Origin: JAAYXS01 sp964550375
GTDB taxonomy: Bacteria > Planctomycetota > Phycisphaerae > UBA1845 > Fen-1342
Reading direction: 5' to 3'
NCBI GenBank assembly: GCA_964550375.1
Contig: CAZJYX010000017.1
Coordinates: 20,121-84,120, forward strand
Length of the DNA: 64,000 nucleotides
This document shows, piece after piece, positions 1 through 9,193 of this stretch. Numbering within the stretch: the stretch's first letter is position 1; every line of letters starts with the position of its first letter. The position numbers were made by a program, and so were the translations under genes. The notes under the pieces were generated by a model. The model was not told the DNA's origin. It worked only from the letters and a program-made list of their open reading frames with translations, and did not search any database.

Positions 1-1409
1 CGCACTGCCAAGGCCTGATCGCATGGTACGACAACGTGCCGGTGGTGAGCTGGTTGGTGCTGCGCGCCAGGTGTCGCCGCTGCGGCGGGGCCGTATCGGC
101 GCAGTATCCGCTGGTAGAAGCGGCCACCGGCCTGGCGTTCGTGCTGGTGTATTACCTGCTGTACGTGGCGGACGCCCGGGCCGGCGTCGGCCAGCTGGAG
201 CTGGCACGCGACTGGCCGCTGCTGGCTAGTTGGCTGGTGCTGGTCGCGGCGCTGGTGGCCTGCGCGGCAATGGACCTGGCGTGGTACATCGTGGATGTGC
301 GCGTGACGTACGTGGCGATGGCCGCCGGGCTCGTGCTGCACGGCGTCTGGCCGGAGGTGAGCAAGCTGGCGGCCCCCGTGGCAGCGGGACCGCTGGGGGC
401 GGCCGCGCTGGCGGTGGGGCTCGGCAGCTTGGTAATGCTGATCTGGGGGCATTGGCGGGTGCTTGCGTGCGAGGAAGACGGGCCGGCGGACGCGGACGAG
501 GACGCGGCCGGCCCCGCCGCGGCGCCGCCGCAGAGGACGCTGGCGGGTGGGATCATAGCGAGCCTGGCGTTGGTGGCAGTGGCGTTGTGGCTGCTGGTGC
601 TGACGGCGCAAGCCGGCCAGGGGAGTGCCGGGCCGTTCGGCGGGGCCGTGCCGGCTGCCTTCGGCCTAGACGCGGGGAAGGGTATTGCCGTGGGAGCCGC
701 GCTGCTGGTGCTGTTTGCGACGATGGTTCTGGCCGGCGGACAGCGGCGCACGGCGGACGACGAGGTTCGCGAGGCCATCGAGGCGGAGCAGGGGCAGGCG
801 CGCCGGCTGGCGCTGTGGGAGCTACTGTGGTTGGCGGGGCCGATCCTGGCCGGCGGTCTGGCGGCGGCGGCAGTGTGGCAGGTCCCGGCGGTCGGAGCGG
901 CCTGGCGAGCGGGCGTCGCGTGGGGCTTGCCGGGCGGGTTCTGCCCGCTGGGCGGCTTCGCTTACGCGATGCTTGGGCTGGTTGGCGGGGCAACGGCCGG
1001 CTGGCTGCTCCGAATCGTGTTCACGCTGATCTTCGGGCGCGAGGCGCTAGGGGTGGGCGATATCTACATTCTGGCGGCGGCGGGGGCGACGGCAGGTTGG
1101 GATATGGCCTTGCTGGGCTTGCTGCTGGCGGTTGGCTTCGCGGTGGCCGGCTATGTGCTCAGCCTGTTGTTGAAGCAGACGGTCATAATTCCGTTTGGGC
1201 CCTGGCTCGCGCTAGGCTTCATCGCGGCCTTGTGGCTGAGCCGGCCGGCCGCCGGCGTGGCGGCTGAGTACTGCGATGCGCTGCACTACACATGGGTGCG
1301 GCAGCCGGAGGTGTGCGGCGTGGCGGGCGGGTTGCTGCTGGTAGGCTCGGGGGTGGCGATTGTCCTGGCGCGGTTGGCGCGCCGGGCGGTGGAGCGTATG
1401 GAGAAGTAG
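1..1409 (+). CDS. Prepilin peptidase (A24 family), 5' truncated by window edge
   Basis: Inner-membrane aspartic protease that cleaves and N-methylates type IV pilin or type II secretion pseudopilin precursors. The reading frame is already open at base 3, with the end of the first Cys pair (HC), then AWYDNVPVVSWL and the second pair CRRC, as in the zinc-binding N-terminal domain. The two catalytic-Asp regions are recognisable: AMDLAWYIVD (first) and GVGDIYILAAAGATAGW (second, the GxGD motif). Many hydrophobic segments fit a polytopic membrane protein. At 468 or more codons it is much longer than the usual 250-290 residues; the extra length lies between the two Asp motifs and includes a soluble acidic stretch (EEDGPADADEDAAG). 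The true start is upstream of the window. Confidence 0.85.
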   Translation, partial: HCQGLIAWYDNVPVVSWLVLRARCRRCGGAVSAQYPLVEAATGLAFVLVYYLLYVADARAGVGQLELARDWPLLASWLVLVAALVACAAMDLAWYIVDVRVTYVAMAAGLVLHGVWPEVSKLAAPVAAGPLGAAALAVGLGSLVMLIWGHWRVLACEEDGPADADEDAAGPAAAPPQRTLAGGIIASLALVAVALWLLVLTAQAGQGSAGPFGGAVPAAFGLDAGKGIAVGAALLVLFATMVLAGGQRRTADDEVREAIEAEQGQARRLALWELLWLAGPILAGGLAAAAVWQVPAVGAAWRAGVAWGLPGGFCPLGGFAYAMLGLVGGATAGWLLRIVFTLIFGREALGVGDIYILAAAGATAGWDMALLGLLLAVGFAVAGYVLSLLLKQTVIIPFGPWLALGFIAALWLSRPAAGVAAEYCDALHYTWVRQPEVCGVAGGLLLVGSGVAIVLARLARRAVERMEK

Positions 1410-1481
1410 GCTGTGCGCGACGCGGCGCTGGGAGTATGCTGTGGTTGGGGTGGCAGATGGTGAATGGCCAAGGAGGGCCCG

Positions 1482-2324
1482 GTGAATCTCAATCCGATCG
1501 GCGTGTTTGACTCGGGTTTGGGGGGGCTGTCGGTCGTGCACCACCTGCGGCGCGAGCTGCCGGCCGAGGACCTATTGTACTTCGGCGATACGGCGCGCGT
1601 GCCGTATGGCAGCAAGTCGCGGCGGACCGTCGTGAGTTTCGCGCTGGAGGCGGCGCGGTTCCTGTTGCAGTATGAGCCCAAGCTGATCGTGGCGGCGTGC
1701 AACACTGCCAGCGCGCTGGCCCTGGACGAGTTGCAGCGCGAGTTGCCGGTGCCGGTGATTGGCGTAGTGGAGCCGGGGGCGCGGGCGGCGGTCGAGCGCG
1801 CCGGCGGTGAGCCGATCGCGGTGCTGGGAACGGAAGCGACGATCGGCAGCGGCTCGTACGTGGCGGCGATTCAGGCGCTGCACCCGGGCCAGGTGGTCGT
1901 GCAGCGGGCCTGCCCGTTGTTCGTGCCGCTGGTTGAGGAGGGCCGTGAGTGCGCCGACCCGATCGTGTGTGCTGTGGCTGAGGAGTATCTGGCGCCGCTA
2001 CGGGGACAGGGCGTGCGCGTGGTGATTCTGGGCTGCACTCATTATCCGCTGCTGCGGCCGGCCATTGCGGAGTGTCTGGGCGCTGATACTGAGATAGTTG
2101 AGAGCGGGCGCGAGACGGCGCGGGCGGTGGTGACGCACCTGCGCGGAGTCGGCGGCTTGTGTCTGCCGGGGCGGCGGGGTAGCATGGCCTACTACGTGAG
2201 CGACAACGCGCCGCGCTTCCGGCGCGTCGGTTCGCGCTTCCTGGAAGAGGAAATCGAAAGCGTTGAGTTCGTCGAGCCCGAGCGTTACATCGCCGCCGGC
2301 ACGCGCCATCCCCAGCCTGGGTAG
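1482..2324 (+). CDS. murI: Glutamate racemase
   Basis: Cofactor-independent racemase that makes D-glutamate for peptidoglycan. Both catalytic cysteines are present: AACNTAS (Cys73) and GCTHYPLL (Cys185), plus the N-terminal FDSGLGGLSV motif with Asp10. I prefer the GTG start at 1482 over the in-frame ATG at 1464, because a GGAGGG ribosome site at 1472-1477 lies inside the longer version and 4 bases before the GTG; this start also puts the Asp at the family's usual position 10. Length of about 280 residues is normal. The 3' end overlaps the start of the next gene by about 60 bases if that gene uses its TTG at 2263. Confidence 0.95.
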   Translation: MNLNPIGVFDSGLGGLSVVHHLRRELPAEDLLYFGDTARVPYGSKSRRTVVSFALEAARFLLQYEPKLIVAACNTASALALDELQRELPVPVIGVVEPGARAAVERAGGEPIAVLGTEATIGSGSYVAAIQALHPGQVVVQRACPLFVPLVEEGRECADPIVCAVAEEYLAPLRGQGVRVVILGCTHYPLLRPAIAECLGADTEIVESGRETARAVVTHLRGVGGLCLPGRRGSMAYYVSDNAPRFRRVGSRFLEEEIESVEFVEPERYIAAGTRHPQPG

Positions 2325-3144
2325 GCGTGTCGCCCTGGTGCTGTTGGGGGTGCTGGCTGTGTGCGCGGGCGGGTGCAGCGATGCCAAGATCAACACGGTA
2401 GTGGTCAACCTGTTCGAGCCGAAGCGCACGCCGGAGCAGCAGTTGGTGGTGGCGTTTGCGGCCGAGGATGCCGACACGCGGCGCGCCGCGCTGGCCAAGG
2501 TGGCGGAGAGCAAGAAGTACGACCGCGAGTGGGCCGTCAAGGGCTACGTGACGGTGGCGCTGCTGGATAGCGACCCGCAGGCGCGCTGTGTGGCCTTGCG
2601 CGGGTTGGCCCGCACCGGCGCTCCGGAGGCAACGGACACAGCACTCAAGCTGTTGAATCACCGCGAACAGCCGCCCGGTACGCTGCGGCCGCCCGAGGCC
2701 GTGGTGCGCTGGGATGCGGCGCTGGCGCTCGCGCGGTTGTCGGCCGAAGCGCAGGTGCCGGAGGAACGCCGGGACGAGGTGCGTGCCACGCTGATCAAGA
2801 CTCTGCGGCTGGATGACGATCGGCACGTGCGCGGGGCGGCCGCGCAGGGCCTACGGCATTACTCGGCGGCGGAGACGGTGCGGGCGCTGGTCGACGGGCT
2901 GGGGGACGTGGACTTCGCGGTCGTGCATGAATGCGAGGAATCGCTGGTTTTCCTGACGGGCACGACGCACAGTTGTGACGCGTTGGCGTGGTCGGAGTGG
3001 GTGGCGGCCAATGAAGGCGCGTTGTTCGCCCGGGCCGGGGAGATTCCCGAGTCGCGCCGCTTGCCGTACAACAACCGGCTGGAGAAGGCGGGCTACGATA
3101 TGAAGCAGTTCATGCAGTGGCTGGTGCCGGCGCGGAAGGAATAG
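2263..3144 (+). CDS. HEAT-repeat lipoprotein of unknown function
   Basis: An exported protein of 293 residues. The N-terminus has a basic n-region (GRR), a hydrophobic stretch (VALVLLGVLAV) and a Cys preceded by AGG that could be lipidated, though the lipobox is not classical. The rest is alpha-helical with HEAT/PBS-lyase-like repeats (for example DADTRRAALAKVAE, SDPQARCVALRGLART, DDRHVRGAAAQGLRHY). Such repeats usually mediate protein-protein contacts; no catalytic motif is visible. The start is a TTG overlapping murI; no better in-frame start keeps the complete signal sequence. Two more exported HEAT proteins occur in this window (17948-20188 and 38927-39910). Confidence 0.75.
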   Translation: MSSSSPSVTSPPARAIPSLGRRVALVLLGVLAVCAGGCSDAKINTVVVNLFEPKRTPEQQLVVAFAAEDADTRRAALAKVAESKKYDREWAVKGYVTVALLDSDPQARCVALRGLARTGAPEATDTALKLLNHREQPPGTLRPPEAVVRWDAALALARLSAEAQVPEERRDEVRATLIKTLRLDDDRHVRGAAAQGLRHYSAAETVRALVDGLGDVDFAVVHECEESLVFLTGTTHSCDALAWSEWVAANEGALFARAGEIPESRRLPYNNRLEKAGYDMKQFMQWLVPARKE

Positions 3145-3182
3145 CGGGGCAGCGCTGGGAGTCCGCGGGGGAGGAGCGGTGC

Positions 3183-4154
3183 ATGGAAGCACTAATCGCA
3201 CGGCGGGATGCCCCGAACAAGATCGCGTACCTTGACCGTCATCCGGACCCGGTTCCGGCGCCAGGCGAGGTCCTGATACGCGTGCACCTGGCCGGCATCT
3301 GTGCGACCGACCTGGAAATCGCGCGCGGCTACATGGACTTCGCCGGCATACCCGGCCACGAATTCGTTGGCACTGTGACGGCCGGCTCGGACCGGCTGAA
3401 GGGGCAGCGCGTGGTGGGGGAAATCAACTGCATCTGCGGCACGTGCGACATGTGCAGTCGCGGGCTGCGCGGGCATTGTCGCCAACGCACCGTCCTGGGC
3501 ATTCAGGGTCGCGACGGAGCCTTCGCGGAGTGGGTCACGCTTCCAGAGCAGAATTGCCACGTGGTGCCGAGCGGGATCAGTGATGAACAGGCGGTGTTCG
3601 TGGAGCCGCTGGCGGCGGCCGTGGAGGTGACCCGGCTGCATCCGATCGACCGCTGGATGGACGTGACGGTGCTCGGCTCGGGCCGGCTGGGGCTCCTGGT
3701 GGCACAGGTGCTGAAGCTGGCGGGCTGCCGGCTGGAGGTGGTGGGGCGCAACCCGCAGACGCTGGCTTTCTGCGAGCGGCACGGCATCCAGCCGGTCGAG
3801 CTGGACGGGCTCGTGCCACGCGCGACGCGCGACCTGGTCGTCGATTGCACCGGCACGCCGGAGGGCCTTGAGTTGGCCATGAAGCTGTGCCGGCCGCGCG
3901 GCGCGATCGTGCTCAAGAGCACGTATGCCGCGCCCAGCCAGGTGGACCTGTCGCCAATCGTGGTCAACGAGATCCGCGTGATCGGCAATCGCTGCGGCCC
4001 GTTCCCCGAGGCCCTCAAGCTGTTGCAGGAGCAGGCCGTGGATGTCGCCGAGATGGTCAGCCGCACGTATCCGCTACGCCGGGGCGTCGAGGCATTCGCC
4101 GCCGCCGACAGCCCGCGGAACATCAAGGTACTGCTGCGGCCCGGGGCGGCGTGA
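3183..4154 (+). CDS. Zinc-binding medium-chain alcohol dehydrogenase
   Basis: Member of the MDR superfamily, NAD(P)-dependent oxidation of an alcohol or sugar alcohol; substrate unknown. Catalytic zinc ligands Cys40 (GICATD) and His59-Glu60 (GHEFVG) are present, and the structural zinc motif C-x2-C-x2-C-x7-C is complete at Cys85, 88, 91 and 99. The Rossmann glycine motif reads LGSGRLGLL. The ATG at 3183 is chosen because a GGGGGAGGAG ribosome site ends 8 bases upstream; the frame itself is open further 5' (an alternative start at 3117). About 323 residues, slightly short for the family. Its stop overlaps the next start by one base (TGATG), so the two are probably co-translated. Confidence 0.88.
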   Translation: MEALIARRDAPNKIAYLDRHPDPVPAPGEVLIRVHLAGICATDLEIARGYMDFAGIPGHEFVGTVTAGSDRLKGQRVVGEINCICGTCDMCSRGLRGHCRQRTVLGIQGRDGAFAEWVTLPEQNCHVVPSGISDEQAVFVEPLAAAVEVTRLHPIDRWMDVTVLGSGRLGLLVAQVLKLAGCRLEVVGRNPQTLAFCERHGIQPVELDGLVPRATRDLVVDCTGTPEGLELAMKLCRPRGAIVLKSTYAAPSQVDLSPIVVNEIRVIGNRCGPFPEALKLLQEQAVDVAEMVSRTYPLRRGVEAFAAADSPRNIKVLLRPGAA

Positions 4155-4912
4155 TGCACTTCTTTACGCGGGCCGAGCGCCGTTATGGGCAATTCGAGCG
4201 GCTGGGCCAAATGCCGGGGCTGGCGCACGCCTTCTCGACGCGGCCGCTGAACATCTCACCGCGGCCCGGTGGCGATTGGCCGGAGCGAGCGGCTCGGCGG
4301 GCCCAGATGGCGTTGGATCTCGAGCTGGACCCGCAGCGTCTGTGCTACTGCCGGCAGGCGCATCAGGATCGGGTGGCAATCGTGGATGATGCGCGCTCGT
4401 CGGGCGAATTGGCGGAGACTGACGCCGTCGTGACGGGGCTGGCCGGCGTGCCGCTGATGACGTTCTCGGCGGACTGCCCGCTGATTCTGCTGTACGACCC
4501 GCGGCGGCGGGTTCTGGGGCTGGTGCACGCGAGCTGGCGCTGCACGGCGGCCCGCCTGGCGGAGCGCGTCGTGCGGGCGATGGAAGACCGCCTGGGGTGC
4601 CGGCCGGCGGACCTGCTGGCGGGCATCGGTCCGGGGGCCGGCCCGTGCTGCTACGAAGTCCGCGCGGACGTGCTGGCGGCGACCGCGGACCTGCCCGGCC
4701 GGACGGAGATCATCCACGAGCGCGCCGGCCGGCACTACCTGGACCTGTGGGCCGCCAACGCCCGCCAGCTTGATAGGGCTGGCGTGCCGCGTGACAACAT
4801 GGAACTCGCCGACATCTGCACGATGTGCCGCACGGACCTGTTCTACTCGTTTCGCCGGGAAGGCGAAGGTTGCGGACATTTCGGGTTGCTGGCGGCGCTG
4901 CGGGCGGGTTGA
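4154..4912 (+). CDS. pgeF: Laccase-domain protein, YfiH/PgeF family
   Basis: Zinc-dependent cytoplasmic enzyme of the DUF152 family. E. coli homologues are described as removing mis-incorporated amino acids from peptidoglycan precursors, and others as purine nucleoside phosphorylase/adenosine deaminase. The metal-site residues are present: His70 (QAHQDRV), Cys108 (SADCPLIL) and His125 (GLVHASWR), as is the C-terminal CTMCRTDLFYSFRREG motif. 252 residues is the usual length. The ATG sits within the stop of the dehydrogenase (TGATG). With murI nearby, a peptidoglycan quality-control role would fit, but the genes in between are unrelated. Confidence 0.9.
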   Translation: MHFFTRAERRYGQFERLGQMPGLAHAFSTRPLNISPRPGGDWPERAARRAQMALDLELDPQRLCYCRQAHQDRVAIVDDARSSGELAETDAVVTGLAGVPLMTFSADCPLILLYDPRRRVLGLVHASWRCTAARLAERVVRAMEDRLGCRPADLLAGIGPGAGPCCYEVRADVLAATADLPGRTEIIHERAGRHYLDLWAANARQLDRAGVPRDNMELADICTMCRTDLFYSFRREGEGCGHFGLLAALRAG

Positions 4913-4971
4913 ATGCGCCCGGCCTGATCGGCCGTCGGCATCGGTCGCCGTAGTTGAGCGCGCAAAGCAGG

Positions 4972-6318
4972 ATGAAGAAAGCCGAACCACTTTTCGACGA
5001 CAATGCCCTGCAGAGCCCCACCGCGCGGGAATCTGGCGGAATCTGGCGCGGCTTGCTGCTGGTTGCGCTGATCTTCCTCATGACGCGCGCGGTGGTCTGG
5101 ACCGCGACTTACTGCGGCGCGCACACGCTATTCCGGATTCGCCACCAGCTCGATCGCCCCTACATCAAGCACGAGCAGCGCCTGGCCACGCAGCCGGCCG
5201 ATTCGCCGGAGCAGCGTTCGCGGCGTGAGCTGTTGGGCGACTTCGCGCCGCTGTGTCGGATGGATGGGGCCCATTACCAGTCGATTGTGGAGGAAGGCTA
5301 CGCCTACGCGCCGCCGCCCGAGGTCATCACAACCCGCCGGGAGGTCGAGCAGAACATCGCCTTCTTCCCGCTGTTTCCACAACTGGTGCGGCCGTTGACG
5401 GCGTTCATGGGCACGCGGGCGGCCATGATCCTTCTGGCGCACGTCTGCGGGCTGGCCGCGGCGATCGTCCTATATCTGTGGGTGCGCTGGCGCATTAACG
5501 CACCGACCGCGCTGCTGGCGGTCGCGGTTACATTCTGTTGGCCGCCGGCCGCCTTCTATAGCTTCGCCTATGCCGAGAGTGTCACGCTGCTGCTGATGGT
5601 GTCAGCACTCTGGCTGCTGGATCGGCGGGCGTTCGTGCCGGCCGCGGTGCTCAGCGGGCTGTGCACGGCGACCCGCCCAACCGCCCTGGCGATCTCCGCG
5701 GTGTTCGTGCTGGCGCACTGGTTCAACAGCGGCTTGCCGCGCGGGCCGCGTTTGCGCCGGCTGGTGCCGCTGGCGCTGGTTTCGGCGGGCGGCATCATCA
5801 GCTATGCCATCTACCTGACGGTGCGTTTCGGCTCGCCGCTGGTCTATTTCGCGAATTTCCGGGCCGGCTGGGTGGCGGACAAGCAGCGCGCCACGTGGCT
5901 CGAGTTCCTGACCGGCACGGTGGTCTGGGAGCGGTTCAAGTACTTCCGTGACGTGGTGCTGGACTTTCCAGCCGGCCTGACCACCTTGGCGCATCCGTTC
6001 ACCTGGAACATGCCGCTCAGCTTCTTCATCCTGTTCCTGTGCCTGGCCGGCCTGACGCGTGTGCCGCGCAGCTTCCGCCCACTGCTGGCACTGGGGCCGC
6101 TGATCTTCATACACTCGTACCTGGCTTCGGGCGGGGCGGCTTTCGGCGTGGAGCCGATCGCACGCTACATGCTCATGTCCGTGCCGGCCTTTGTCGTGCT
6201 GGCGGCGTGGTGTCGGCGCGAATGGCCCACCGGCGCCTGGAGTGCGCTGCTCTCGCTGTTGCTGCTGTTGCAGGCGGCCTGGGCGTTCCGCTTCGGCCTG
6301 TTGGAATGGTCCGGCTAG
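4972..6318 (+). CDS. PIG-V-like mannosyltransferase family membrane protein
   Basis: Polytopic membrane protein of about 448 residues resembling PIG-V (GT76-type) lipid-linked mannosyltransferases. Supporting motifs: CRMDGAHYQSIVEEGY (the family's W/MD-x2-HY-x3-GY region in the first outer loop), NIAFFPLFPQLVRP, AYAESVTLLL and TATRPTAL. After a short soluble N-terminus there are some ten hydrophobic segments. The expected substrate is a polyprenyl-phosphate sugar with transfer on the periplasmic side; the acceptor is unknown. The start is ATG 4972; an in-frame TTG at 4954 is an alternative, and neither has a strong ribosome site. It follows pgeF by about 60 bases on the same strand. Confidence 0.7.
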   Translation: MKKAEPLFDDNALQSPTARESGGIWRGLLLVALIFLMTRAVVWTATYCGAHTLFRIRHQLDRPYIKHEQRLATQPADSPEQRSRRELLGDFAPLCRMDGAHYQSIVEEGYAYAPPPEVITTRREVEQNIAFFPLFPQLVRPLTAFMGTRAAMILLAHVCGLAAAIVLYLWVRWRINAPTALLAVAVTFCWPPAAFYSFAYAESVTLLLMVSALWLLDRRAFVPAAVLSGLCTATRPTALAISAVFVLAHWFNSGLPRGPRLRRLVPLALVSAGGIISYAIYLTVRFGSPLVYFANFRAGWVADKQRATWLEFLTGTVVWERFKYFRDVVLDFPAGLTTLAHPFTWNMPLSFFILFLCLAGLTRVPRSFRPLLALGPLIFIHSYLASGGAAFGVEPIARYMLMSVPAFVVLAAWCRREWPTGAWSALLSLLLLLQAAWAFRFGLLEWSG

Positions 6319-6427
6319 CCCGGAGTCCAGCGGGAGAGCCGGCGACGGCGGCACGCTCCTGGCGGCCGCTTGCCTGCCGGGGGGGTTGGTGCTTCAATGC
6401 AGCCCCCCGAGATTGGAGACCAGAGCA

Positions 6428-7141
6428 ATGCACGCAACCAGGCGATTCGGTGAAACCCTCAGTTTGGCCCTGCTGGCCGGCGGAGCGCTGCTGCTCCTGG
6501 CCGGCTGCGGGCAGGGACGCTTCGGCAGCGAGCTGTCGGCCCGGCCACGACCACGTCCGCTCCACCAGGCCGAGGCGCAGATCCTGCGCTTGCCACAGGA
6601 CGAGGCCTTCTCGATCGTCCTGACGCAGGTCAATCGCAAGCCGGGGCTGGGGGGCCTGGCCGAGTCGGATGCCCGTGCGGAAGGCGCGGGTACGGCCGAG
6701 GCCAGTGCCGCCGTGACCGAGAGCGGCGAGGCCCTGGGCATGTTCCAGCTTGGTCACGCCTTCGAGAACGCGACGGATCAGCAGATGGATCTGGATCTGG
6801 ATGTGGGCTTCGGCTACGCGTTCGAGGTCTCCGCTACGCCGGACTCGGGCTATCCGGACGCGACGGCCGGGCTGCGGCTGTACGCGCGTGATAATCGCGG
6901 GCGGCTGTTGCGGGAGTTGAACCTGGCCGGGCATTCTTCGGAGGCCGGGGCGGCGCGACGCGAGTCGGACGAGCGCGTGGCCTTCACGCTGACGCTGCCA
7001 CCGCGGTCGAGTGTGAACGTCTTCCTGGCCGGTCAGGCCAACGTGAACATCCGCGAGGGCCGCTCGGCTTCCAGCACGGTGCGTCTGACGAAGCTGGAGA
7101 TGGGCGTGGCGACGAGGTCCGCCCCGCCGGTCCAGCCTTAG
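6428..7141 (+). CDS. Putative lipoprotein of unknown function
   Basis: A 237-residue exported protein with a clear lipoprotein signal: basic start (MHATRRF), hydrophobic core and lipobox LLLAGC. The mature part has a low-complexity Ala/Glu stretch (SDARAEGAGTAEASAAVTESG) followed by a beta-rich section (MDLDLDVGFGYAFEVSATP, TAGLRLYARDN, SSVNVFLAGQANVNI) that suggests a small beta-sandwich. I recognise no family. The ATG at 6428 has a GGAG 11 bases upstream; the frame is open much further 5' but without a signal sequence. It lies just upstream of ligA (5 bases), so the two are probably co-transcribed. Confidence 0.7.
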   Translation: MHATRRFGETLSLALLAGGALLLLAGCGQGRFGSELSARPRPRPLHQAEAQILRLPQDEAFSIVLTQVNRKPGLGGLAESDARAEGAGTAEASAAVTESGEALGMFQLGHAFENATDQQMDLDLDVGFGYAFEVSATPDSGYPDATAGLRLYARDNRGRLLRELNLAGHSSEAGAARRESDERVAFTLTLPPRSSVNVFLAGQANVNIREGRSASSTVRLTKLEMGVATRSAPPVQP

Positions 7142-7146
7142 CACCC

Positions 7147-9183
7147 ATGAGCACGCGGCGCAGTGACGAGTCCGAGGCCGGGCGGCGCATCGCGGGACTG
7201 CGTGAAGAGCTGCGCCGGCACGACTACCTCTACTACGTGGTGGCCGCCCCCGAAATCAGCGACCAGGAATACGACGCGCTGCTGCGCGAACTGCGCGACC
7301 TGGAAGCGCGGTTTCCGGCCCTGATCACACCCGACTCGCCCTCCCAGCGCGTCGGCGGCGCGCCGATCGCGGGCTTCGTGCACGTGACGCACGCCGTCCC
7401 GATGCGCTCGATCGATAACACGTACTCGCCGGAAGAACTGCGGCAGTTCGACGAGCGCGTCCGCAAACTGCTGGGCGGCGAACGCTACGAGTACGTGGTG
7501 GACCCGAAGATCGACGGCGTGGCGGTCTCACTGCGCTATGAAGCCGGGCGGCTAACGCTGGCGGCCACACGCGGCGACGGCACGACCGGCGACGATATTA
7601 CGCACAACATCCGCACGCTTCGCAGTGTCCCGCTCAAGCTGCACGGCACCGGCTGGCCGGCCGTCCTGGAGGTGCGCGGCGAGGTCTTCTGGCCGCGGTC
7701 GGCGTTCGTGGCGTTCAATCAGCAATTGGTGGCCGCGGGCAAGGAGCCCTTCAAGAACCCGCGCAACGGGACGGCCGGCACGCTCAAGCAGCTCGACCCC
7801 GGTAAGGTGGCCGGCCGCGGGCTGGCGTTCGTGTGTCACGGGCACGGACAGATCGACCCGTTTCCGCCGGATACGGCGGATCACGTCGGCCTGTTTCGGC
7901 GCCTGTCCGAGTGGGGCCTGCCCACCAGCCCGCATGCGCGGCGCTGCGCCGACATGGCCGCGGTCATCGCGTTCGTGCACGAGTGGGAGCGCGAGCGGTA
8001 TGGTCTGGATTACGACACCGACGGCCTGGTAGTGAAGATCAACGATCTGGGGCAGCGTGAGCGGCTGGGGGCCACCAGCCGGGCGCCGCGCTGGTGCATC
8101 GCGTACAAGTTCGCGGCCGAGCAGGCCGAGAGCCGGCTGGTGTCGGTCGATTTCCAGGTCGGCAAGCTGGGCACGATTACGCCGGTGGCGAACCTGGAGC
8201 CGGTGCAATTGGCGGGCACGACGGTGAAACGCGCCAGTCTGCACAACTTCGACCAGATTCGGCGCCTGGACCTGCATGAAGGTGACCTCGTCCGCGTCGA
8301 GAAGGCCGGGGAGATCATCCCGCAGGTGGTGGGCGTCGCGGTCGAGCACCGGCCGGCGGGGGCCCGGCCGATCGTGCCGCCGGCGGCCTGTCCGGAGTGC
8401 GGCGGCGCGGTGGAGCAGGACGCCGGCGGAGTGTACTTGCGGTGCAGCAACCCCGCCTGCCCGGCGCAGCTCGTCGAGCGGCTGAAGTTCTTCTGCGGTC
8501 GCAAGCAGATGGACGTCGAGGGGGCCGGCGCGGTGCTGGTGGAGACGCTCGTGGGGCGCGGCCTGCTGGGCTGTTACGCCGACCTGTATCGGCTGCACGA
8601 GCACCGCGCGGAGCTGATCGCGATTGAGGGTCTGGGCGAGAAGAGCGTTGACAACCTGCTGGCGGGAATCGAAGCCAGCAAGCAGCGGCCGCTGGCCCGG
8701 CTATTGGCCGCTTTGAACATTCGCCACGTGGGCGTCAACACGGCCGAACTGCTGGCCGAGCATTTCGGCGATACGGATGCATTGGCGGCGGCGGACGAAG
8801 CGGCGTTGCAGGAGGTCGAGGGGGTCGGCCCGGAGGTTGCGGCGGCGGTGCGGGCCTGGTTCAACAGCGCCGCAGGGCGGAAGACAGTCGCGGCGTTGTG
8901 CGCCGTGGGCGTGAACATGACGCAGCCGCGCCGGCGGCCGGCGGAGCAGGCTGGGCCGCTGGCGGGCAAGACGGTCGTCGTCACGGGTACGCTGGAAAAC
9001 TACGATCGCCAGGGGATCGAGGCACGCATCAGGGGGCTGGGCGGCAAGGTCAGCAGCAGCGTGAGCGGCAAGACGGACTTCGTGCTGGTGGGGGCTGCGC
9101 CGGGCAGCAAGGCCGCCAAGGCCCAGGCGCTGGGGGTCAGGGTGTTGAGCGAGCGCGAGTTCGAAGAGCTGATCGCGTCGTGA
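7147..9183 (+). CDS. ligA: NAD-dependent DNA ligase
   Basis: Seals nicks in replication and repair using NAD+. All LigA domains are present in order: domain Ia (YYVVAAPEISDQEYD), adenylation domain with active-site Lys121 in the KIDG motif, OB fold, a four-Cys zinc finger (CPEC...CSNPAC), helix-hairpin-helix repeats (EGLGEKSVDNLL, EGVGPEVAAAV), and a C-terminal BRCT domain (GKTVVVTGTLENYDRQGIE). 678 residues is standard length. Confidence 0.97.
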   Translation: MSTRRSDESEAGRRIAGLREELRRHDYLYYVVAAPEISDQEYDALLRELRDLEARFPALITPDSPSQRVGGAPIAGFVHVTHAVPMRSIDNTYSPEELRQFDERVRKLLGGERYEYVVDPKIDGVAVSLRYEAGRLTLAATRGDGTTGDDITHNIRTLRSVPLKLHGTGWPAVLEVRGEVFWPRSAFVAFNQQLVAAGKEPFKNPRNGTAGTLKQLDPGKVAGRGLAFVCHGHGQIDPFPPDTADHVGLFRRLSEWGLPTSPHARRCADMAAVIAFVHEWERERYGLDYDTDGLVVKINDLGQRERLGATSRAPRWCIAYKFAAEQAESRLVSVDFQVGKLGTITPVANLEPVQLAGTTVKRASLHNFDQIRRLDLHEGDLVRVEKAGEIIPQVVGVAVEHRPAGARPIVPPAACPECGGAVEQDAGGVYLRCSNPACPAQLVERLKFFCGRKQMDVEGAGAVLVETLVGRGLLGCYADLYRLHEHRAELIAIEGLGEKSVDNLLAGIEASKQRPLARLLAALNIRHVGVNTAELLAEHFGDTDALAAADEAALQEVEGVGPEVAAAVRAWFNSAAGRKTVAALCAVGVNMTQPRRRPAEQAGPLAGKTVVVTGTLENYDRQGIEARIRGLGGKVSSSVSGKTDFVLVGAAPGSKAAKAQALGVRVLSEREFEELIAS

Positions 9184-9193
9184 AGCATGGGCG

